A stretch of DNA of 64,000 bases from Hedera helix (lineage: Eukaryota > Streptophyta > Magnoliopsida > Apiales > Araliaceae): positions 11,038,432 to 11,102,431 of the forward strand of contig OX359284.1 of the NCBI GenBank assembly GCA_947179155.2, in the 5' to 3' direction. The notes beneath the pieces are model-generated. The model made no database searches. It worked only from the letters and a program-made list of their open reading frames with translations, and was not told where the DNA came from. Both the position numbers and the translations under genes were made by a program. Positions 58,601 to 64,000 of this stretch are shown here, in pieces. Positions within the stretch are counted from its first letter, which is position 1, and the number at the start of each line of letters is the position of its first letter.

Positions 58601-60189
58601 ATCCCGGCAAGGCCAACGTAGTAGCGGATGCTCTGAGTAGAAAGAGCAGGGAGAAATTGTTCATATTGACAGATCAAGAACAATTGGTTCAAGAGATGGC
58701 TCGAATGGAGTTGGAAGTGAGAAGTCCAAACGAGTCAATAGAAGTCGAGGTGAGCCCAACCTTGTTAGATAGGGTGAAAGAGGCTCAAGACAAAGATGAG
58801 GAATGTGACAGAATCCGGAAGAGGATGACCGATGGAGAAGAGGTCAAGTTTAAAATTGATAGCATGGGATTGCTGAGATTTGAAAATCGTGTTTGGGTAC
58901 CGCTAGTGCCTGAATTACGAGAGGAAATTTTGCAAGAGGCTCACAGTACTAGATACTCGATACATCCGGGAAGTACGAAGATGTATCAAGATCTACGTCA
59001 GCATTTTTGGTGGCCGAATTTAAAGAGGGAGGTTGCAGAATGTGTCAGCCGATGCCTAACTTGTCAAAGGGTAAAGGCCGAACATCAGAGACCAAGTGGA
59101 TTGTTACAGCCGTTAGAAATTCCTGAGTGGAAATGGGAGCATATCACAATGGATTTTGTGGTAGGACTTCCAGCAACACAGAAGGGATATGACGCAATTT
59201 GGGTGATTGTGGATCGGCTAACAAAGTCAGCGCACTTTTTGCCGATCAAGATTAGGTTCAGCTTGGATCAGTTGTCCAAACTGTACATCAAAGAGATAGT
59301 TTCAAGACATGGGGTGCCGGTATCGATTGTGTCAGACAGAGATCCGCGCTTCACGTCAAAATTTTGGAGAAGTCTTCAGGAGAGATTGGGGACACAGTTG
59401 AGAATGAGTACAGCGTATCATCCGCAGACCGATGGGCAAAGTGAGAGAACAATTCAGACATTGGAAGATATGCTCAGGGCCTGCGTAATGGATTTCAAGG
59501 GCAGTTGGGAAATCCATCTACCACTAGTTGAGTTTGCATACAACAACAGTTATCATGCGAGCATAGGTATGCCGCCTTACGAAGCTTTATATGGCAGAAA
59601 ATGCAGAACACCTCTGTGTTGGGATGAGGTAGGAGAACGCCGACTGTTGGGGCCAGAGTTGGTTCAACAGACGGTAGAAATTATCAAGGTAATAAGAGCT
59701 CGGCTAGTAGCAGCTCAAGACCGTCAAAAGAAATACGCCGATTTACATCGACAGAAACGAGACTTCGAGGTGGGGAGTTTTGTGTTCATTAAGGTATCTC
59801 CCTGGAAAGGGAAGATCAGGTTTGGAAAGAAGGGGAAATTGAGTCCAAGGTTCATAGGACCGTTCGAAATATTGAGAAGAGTGGGTGAAGTAGCATACGA
59901 GGTAGCTTTACCTCCTGAATTGGAACACATTCACAATGTGTTTCATGTGTCGGTATTGCGGCCATACAAACCAGACTACAAGCACGTTATCTCGTATGAG
60001 CCAATTCAAGTCGGGAAGGACTTATCATATGAAGAAGTTCCTGTTCAGATACTCGATAGGAAGGAACAGAAACTGAGAAATAAGATAATTCATTCTGTCA
60101 AAGTACTCTGGAGGAATCACGCCATTGAAGAATCTACGTGGGAATTAGAGGAGGAAATGAGGGCAAATTACCCGTTTTTATTTGAGTAA
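55666..60189 (+). CDS. gag-pol: Gag-Pol polyprotein, Tekay-type chromovirus
   Basis: 1507 aa in one frame, uninterrupted. Gag core about 60-230, then three zinc knuckles: CX2CX3HX3C at 284-295, CX2CX4HX4C at 302-315 and 323-336. Protease has DSGAT at 400. Reverse transcriptase is about 590-790 with YRELN at 638 and FIDD at 734-737. RNase H has YSDAS (Asp883), Glu920 and Asp945. Integrase has HX6H...CX2C (1093, 1100, 1130, 1133) and the catalytic triad Asp1163, Asp1224, Glu1260 (35 residues between the last two). A C-terminal chromodomain-like region (about 1458-1507, with VKVLWRNHAIEESTWE) marks the Tekay/Del chromoviruses. No stop or frameshift is seen and all catalytic residues are present, so the enzyme set looks functional. 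The reading frame begins at the first ATG after an acceptor-like AACAG. Confidence 0.97.
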   Translation: MRPRRQPPRNQGVEESVNNDAGGHNVDPMQNFVDMLAEAMQNRHPVVANPPPPPNQLANFKDFKAVGPPEFRGTSDPIEAQSWIKEIEKAFVIARVAEEQKTIFATYMMKGEANFWWEANQNRAGDGVVPWTRFKEIFDENYFPKSMKSRMEVKFLELKQENMSVPEYAAKFNELARFAPHQVDTEERKARRFENGLRPWIFNKVAVLQIDSFATLLEKSIIAEGGSDALTKFNQERNKKKNEGGSKSSNNGGNNNNNKRKWDNSNNDRNSGNQQGNTQKKPICNICGKAHFGECRKGKNTCYNCGQVGHISPDCPLPKKGRCYSCGASDHLIKDCPKKKNDGGSGYKGNNSKLTIGGPVPQNKPTARTFNMTVQDAVGSKDVVSGIIPINNINAYVLFDSGATCSFVSDDFARRLELPRDKLENSMNIEVANKEVIPVEYIHRNCCAEIRGQKLNVNLIPIRLGEFDVILGMDWLFNHGAIIDCQKKCIHLKTPNKSKVVFYGSKSSRQSSCLTMMQAKKLLKKGCVGYLAHVVDTQVVSPEMEQIPVVREFMDVFPDVLPGLPPDREIEFTIDLVPGTAPISKAPYRMAPVELKELMVQLQELLDNKYIQPSVSPWGASVLFVKKKDGSMRLCMDYRELNKVTIKNKYPLPRIDDLFDQLKGAKCFSKIDLRTGYHQLKVRKEDVPKTAFRTRYGHYEFLVMSFGLTNAPAAFMDMMNRIFKQYLDKFVVVFIDDIFVYSKTKEEHAEHLRLVLEILRKERLYAKFSKCEFWLERVQFLGHVIDKEGVSVDPAKVESVRNWEQPRTPTEVRSFLGLAGYYRRFIQDFSKIATPLTNLTRKTVKYVWTEKCEESFQELKKRLSEAPVLTLPDDTGGFTVYSDASHKGLGCVLMQNGKVVAYASRQLKDYEKGYPTHDLELAAVVFALKIWRHYLYGEKCEIFTDHKSLKYIFTQKELNMRQRRWLELIKDYDCEILYHPGKANVVADALSRKSREKLFILTDQEQLVQEMARMELEVRSPNESIEVEVSPTLLDRVKEAQDKDEECDRIRKRMTDGEEVKFKIDSMGLLRFENRVWVPLVPELREEILQEAHSTRYSIHPGSTKMYQDLRQHFWWPNLKREVAECVSRCLTCQRVKAEHQRPSGLLQPLEIPEWKWEHITMDFVVGLPATQKGYDAIWVIVDRLTKSAHFLPIKIRFSLDQLSKLYIKEIVSRHGVPVSIVSDRDPRFTSKFWRSLQERLGTQLRMSTAYHPQTDGQSERTIQTLEDMLRACVMDFKGSWEIHLPLVEFAYNNSYHASIGMPPYEALYGRKCRTPLCWDEVGERRLLGPELVQQTVEIIKVIRARLVAAQDRQKKYADLHRQKRDFEVGSFVFIKVSPWKGKIRFGKKGKLSPRFIGPFEILRRVGEVAYEVALPPELEHIHNVFHVSVLRPYKPDYKHVISYEPIQVGKDLSYEEVPVQILDRKEQKLRNKIIHSVKVLWRNHAIEESTWELEEEMRANYPFLFE

Positions 60190-60202
60190 CCTTATTTTTA
60201 CA

Positions 60203-60218
60203 ATTCCGAGGACGGAAT
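60203..60218 (+). repeat. Inverted-repeat block before the polypurine tract (element T)
   Basis: ATTCCGAGGACGGAAT, identical to 4617-4632 in element A. Confidence 0.85.
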
Positions 60219-60224
60219 TTTTAT

Positions 60225-60237
60225 AAGGAGGGGAGAA
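60225..60237 (+). other. Polypurine tract of element T
   Basis: AAGGAGGGGAGAA directly before the 3' LTR start TGTAATGTCC. Confidence 0.92.
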
Positions 60238-63200
60238 TGTAATGTCCTAGAATTTCCACATCTTTATTAATTAAATTATTAATTTAATTTCCAATGAGTT
60301 ATTTTTACGAGATTATTTAAATTTTTTTATGTGATTAATTAATTATGTGATTAAATAATTATGTAATTAATTACTAAAATTAATTAAAGGGGGTCACTAA
60401 TATGTTATTAAATTAGTGAACAAACCCTAAAGTTTTAATATCAAATTAATTGATAAGTTTCCTATTAATTAAATATTCAATTAAATTGAATATAATGAGT
60501 GAATTAAATATAATAAATTAATTAATATGATTATTAATTAATGTAAATAATGTGAAATATTAATAATAATATTTATTAGTCCAATTAGTAATTTAATACT
60601 TATGGGTTAGAATATTTAATTATTTATTCAAGGTAATTATTTATTTAATCATGGATTGAATAATTAATGTATAAATTATTAAATTAGCCCAACATGGGTC
60701 AATTAGTAGCCCAAGTGTAGAATAATAAAATTTGACAATTTAGTAGCCCAAACAATTTAATAGAAGCCCAATTGGTATTTTAAATTAAAGCCCAATGATT
60801 GGCCCACTTGAAAAATACTTAAATTAACTTATTAATTATTAAAAATGAAAATGTGACTAATAATTTGGGACAAGAATATGTATCATCAGCCGACCATGTG
60901 CTTGGGAGGAGAGAGAAAATGAGTTTTTTTTTTTTATTTTCTTTTATTTTTCATTTAATTAATATTAGGTTGCTTGTTTTGATTTTTGGGAAAGTCTTTT
61001 CCCACAAAATCCTCACCAACTAAGTATGGACTAGCTTTCTTGTGTAAGCTTCATTGCTATCTCATGATGGTAATTTTGATAGATATATATTTTATATATA
61101 TCCAAATTGTAAGTATACTTACAATTTTGGAGCTTAAGTGAGTCATTTCTTCTTCTTCCATTTTCCAAGCTAGAGAGAGTTTGAGAGCAAAATATTTTGA
61201 GAGAGAGCAAGAGAAGGAGAAGGAGTGCTAAGCTAGTGCATGTCATCTTCTTTCATCACCTACTTTGGAAGAAAAAGAAAGATAGCCATTAAATCAAGGT
61301 AATGGTTATTCTAAATCTAAGTTTTATTTTTAAATTAAATAATCATCATGCTTGTATAAACATATTAATATAGTTATTAATGTGTAGAGGTAATATTTAT
61401 GCCATGCTTGAGTTTAATATGTTTGATTTGTATTTTGGTATATTTATATGCTAAAATATGTATTTAATAGTGTATAATCAAGTCTTGAAATATATGACCA
61501 AAAATATTTTTGTAAAACTTAGATTTGATGTTCTAATATTATAGGACATTAAATCATGAGAAAAACAAAGTTTGAATCACTCAAAATGGAGTTATACACA
61601 AAAAGTTATGATTTATAGTAGTTTATGTGATGTAAAAATTTTTGTAAAAAAATATGTTATTAAATCATGAAAAATTAATTTTTTCATGTTATAAATTAAT
61701 ATAAGGTGATTGGCAATTTTTTTGGATTTTTATTGTGAAGTTAAAGATTTATTGAAGGTATAATTTTTGTTAAAAATGTACTGTTCACAATCTGCCGGAA
61801 ATAAAAAAAAAAAGCATTGTCCGCGCAATGCGCGCGTGCCACTGTTCACCGACGAAGCGGAGCCAAACGACGTCGTTTGGCGACAGCGGAAATATTACTC
61901 CGCGCGTTATGCGCGGAAGCCGTTTCCGACCTTTCCAAAACGGCGCCGTTTTTAGTCCGAAAATATTTACACACGCGCCATGCGCGGTAGAAATTTTTCT
62001 GGCGAAATTACGCTTATGCCCCTCCGTGTTTTTCTTGGCAGAATTACCATTCTGCCCTCGGTCCGGTTTTTCAACTTATTTACGAAAATGCCATTCGGGT
62101 TAATTTTAATTAATTTAAATATTTGAAAATTAATTTAAAATTATAACAAAAATAATAATAATACAAAAATAATATTGGGGAGGATATTTTTCATAAAGTT
62201 TAATATTTAAATATTTTAAATATTAATCTAGTTAGCTAAACCATGGTTAGGTTAAATAAATTTATTATTTATTTATTATTTTAAATGTTAATAATAAATA
62301 AAGATGATAAATTAGCAATTATTATTTAATGCCTATTAAATAATATTTAAAGAGAGATAAAATTTATAAATTAATTATTTATTATTTAAATATTATTAAA
62401 TAATAAATAAAGATAATTAAGTAATTAATTATTATTTAATTAACATTAAATAACGATTAATGGAAATTAAGTTATTAGAGTAATAATTTATTATTTAATT
62501 TAAATAATAAATAAGAATGATTTGATTATTATTTAACCTTAAATAATAATTAAAATTAATTAAATAATTAATTATTATTTAATTGACATTAAATAATAAT
62601 TAAAGAGGATTAAGATTAGTAAACTATTATTTAATTTCCTTAATTAAATAATAAGTAAGTTTAATTACTTGGTTAATTATTGGTTGATTAACATTAAATT
62701 AAAGAAGGTTAAAACTAAGTTATAATTATTTATTATTTAATTATAATTAAATAATAAGTAAGTACAATTAGTTATTATTTATTTTAAATAATAACTAGAG
62801 TTAATTAATTAATTTCTATTTAATCAATATTAAATAGTAATTAAATAGAGATTAAGTTAATAAAATAAATTGAATTTAATTATGATTTAATTAAACAATT
62901 GTAATAAGTTGTTTAAGGGTTTAATAAGTGTCCAACACTTAAGAAAAATATTTTCTAACTTATTAAATTATTAACCTAAAATGATTAAGTGTCTATAAGG
63001 TTAATAATATTGTTTTGACTAATGTAATTTATATGTTAGTACTTATGTGGTAAATAAGTTCATTATTAAGCGTATAGTTATGCAAATACGCCGTACTAAT
63101 TATTAGACCGACTTTATTAATGTTAGGTCTTTCAAAGCAAGTTAGTTAAAGCTAGACAATTATTGTAGCTGAGCAAACAGGCAAGTTCTCTAACCCTACT

Positions 63201-64000
63201 CAATTATTATCGTTGAACAAGTTTCCATACTTGTATTTATTGTTAAAGCTTGAAGTGGTTTAATTATTTAAAATTATTCCACATCCATATTGTTTATAAA
63301 ATCGCACTTAGTGCATTTGAAGCTTGTTAGTTCTTGATTCATGAACTGTATTAAAAATGTCTGAAGCTAATAGTTCAGCTAGACATTGCGTTTCTAAATT
63401 CAATAACTTGAATACTTTTAAAAGCTTATCCAAACCATTGTTGGGTGCGGATTTTCTTATATTAAGTCTGAGAATTGAACAACCCTAAATTAGGGGATTT
63501 TGTGTCGGAAAACCGACTTTGGGCGCCAGTGACTAAATGTAATGCATATACAGCGGGTTGAATAGGCTGATCCCCTTGAAAACCAAACAACTCAAAGGGT
63601 CAGAGGAAACTCTATTATACCCTAGTTAGTTCAGGGTCCTTAGAGACCACTCAGCATTTTAAGATTCAAATATTCTGTTTATTAAAATTTGAATCCTGTT
63701 TCATTCACAATTGTTATATCTATTGTTGAACCATTGATGATCTTTCCCATTCATTCATGATATATTAAATCTATATGATTGTTATAAACTTGCTGAGCAA
63801 ACTAGTTGCTCATTCTTGCTATATCATGAACCATTTTTCAGATAATCCTGATTGCTCCAGGAAGGATAAGGGAAAAGGAAAGGCCAAAGCTTAAGTAGCT
63901 TATGCATGCTAGTTAGATCTTTATTTATGTATTTACGGTTGTTAAACCTTTTGTAATTCCTTATGATAGGAACTGTTTTTATGTTAAGGTTGATAGACCC
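60238..64000 (+). mobile_element. 3' LTR of element T (truncated by window end)
   Basis: 3763 of the expected roughly 3904 bases. It is identical to the 5' LTR except for about four substitutions (for example GATAGCCATT at 61284 for GATAGTCATT, and AGAGACCACT near 63645 for AGAGATCACT) and one extra A near 61812. That extra A changes the frame of a small ORF in the LTR, which shows the ORF is not maintained as a gene. Confidence 0.95.

Larger units (their letters stand above)
50312..64000 (+). mobile_element. Element T: intact Tekay-type Ty3 chromovirus (right end outside window)
   Basis: The 5' LTR (50312-54214), tRNA-Met primer site, extra ORF, gag-pol, polypurine tract and 3' LTR (from 60238) are all present and in order. 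LTR copies are offset by 9926 bases, 9927 after a one-base difference in an A-run. I find about four substitutions and that one indel over 3763 shared bases, so insertion was very recent. Full length should be about 13.8 kb. The left flank is ACCAC, so the same five bases are expected directly after the 3' LTR end outside the window. Confidence 0.95.

Overview
This is plant nuclear DNA, very probably from a eudicot; I cannot name the species. The evidence is a plant-type GPI-anchored GH17/X8 glucanase gene with a spliced intron, a plant chromovirus of the Tekay/Del type, a gag-only (TR-GAG-like) element with a Tat-type Gag, and long AT-rich intergenic DNA. Roughly 80-85% of the window is LTR-retrotransposon sequence, most of it nested.

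Layout. 1-19436: element A, a non-coding LTR element with a tRNA-Met primer site. Its 5' LTR carries a tandem duplication. Its 3' LTR (4652-19436) is split by element B (5052-17261), a complete 12.2 kb element that encodes only Gag and carries a satellite-like array in its 3' region. 19437-29098 is the least disturbed stretch. It holds a short exon-like remnant, a solo LTR of a B-related family with a perfect TSD (20209-22232), the glucan endo-1,3-beta-glucosidase gene (23366-26156, minus strand, two exons), and the last two exons of an unrecognised lysine-rich protein gene (27423-27830, plus strand). 29099-50311 is a graveyard of LTRs from two related groups. One is Tekay-like, with LTR ends of the type TGTGACACCC or GTGTCACA. 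The other is the A family, TGTGAGGACCC...GTCGTTACA. They occur in both orientations, with a minus-strand solo LTR at 33413-34975 inside them. 50312-64000 is a young, intact Tekay-type element (element T) whose 3' LTR runs off the window. Its LTRs differ at only about five positions over 3.76 kb. It encodes a 1507-aa Gag-Pol and, between primer site and gag, an extra 285-aa acidic coiled-coil protein.

How the parts relate. Element T is the only element here with a full enzymatic set. Element A shares with it the tRNA-Met primer site, the inverted-repeat block just before the polypurine tract, and the LTR promoter/leader layout, so A looks like a non-autonomous relative that could be mobilised in trans. 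B would need a Tat-type partner that is not in the window. The most unusual signals are the extra coiled-coil ORF of element T with splice-like signals ahead of both ORFs, an alternating array of five palindromes shared by two LTR families, a 241-bp higher-order repeat inside B, and a duplicated zinc-knuckle module in B's Gag. No tRNA, rRNA or CRISPR feature was seen.
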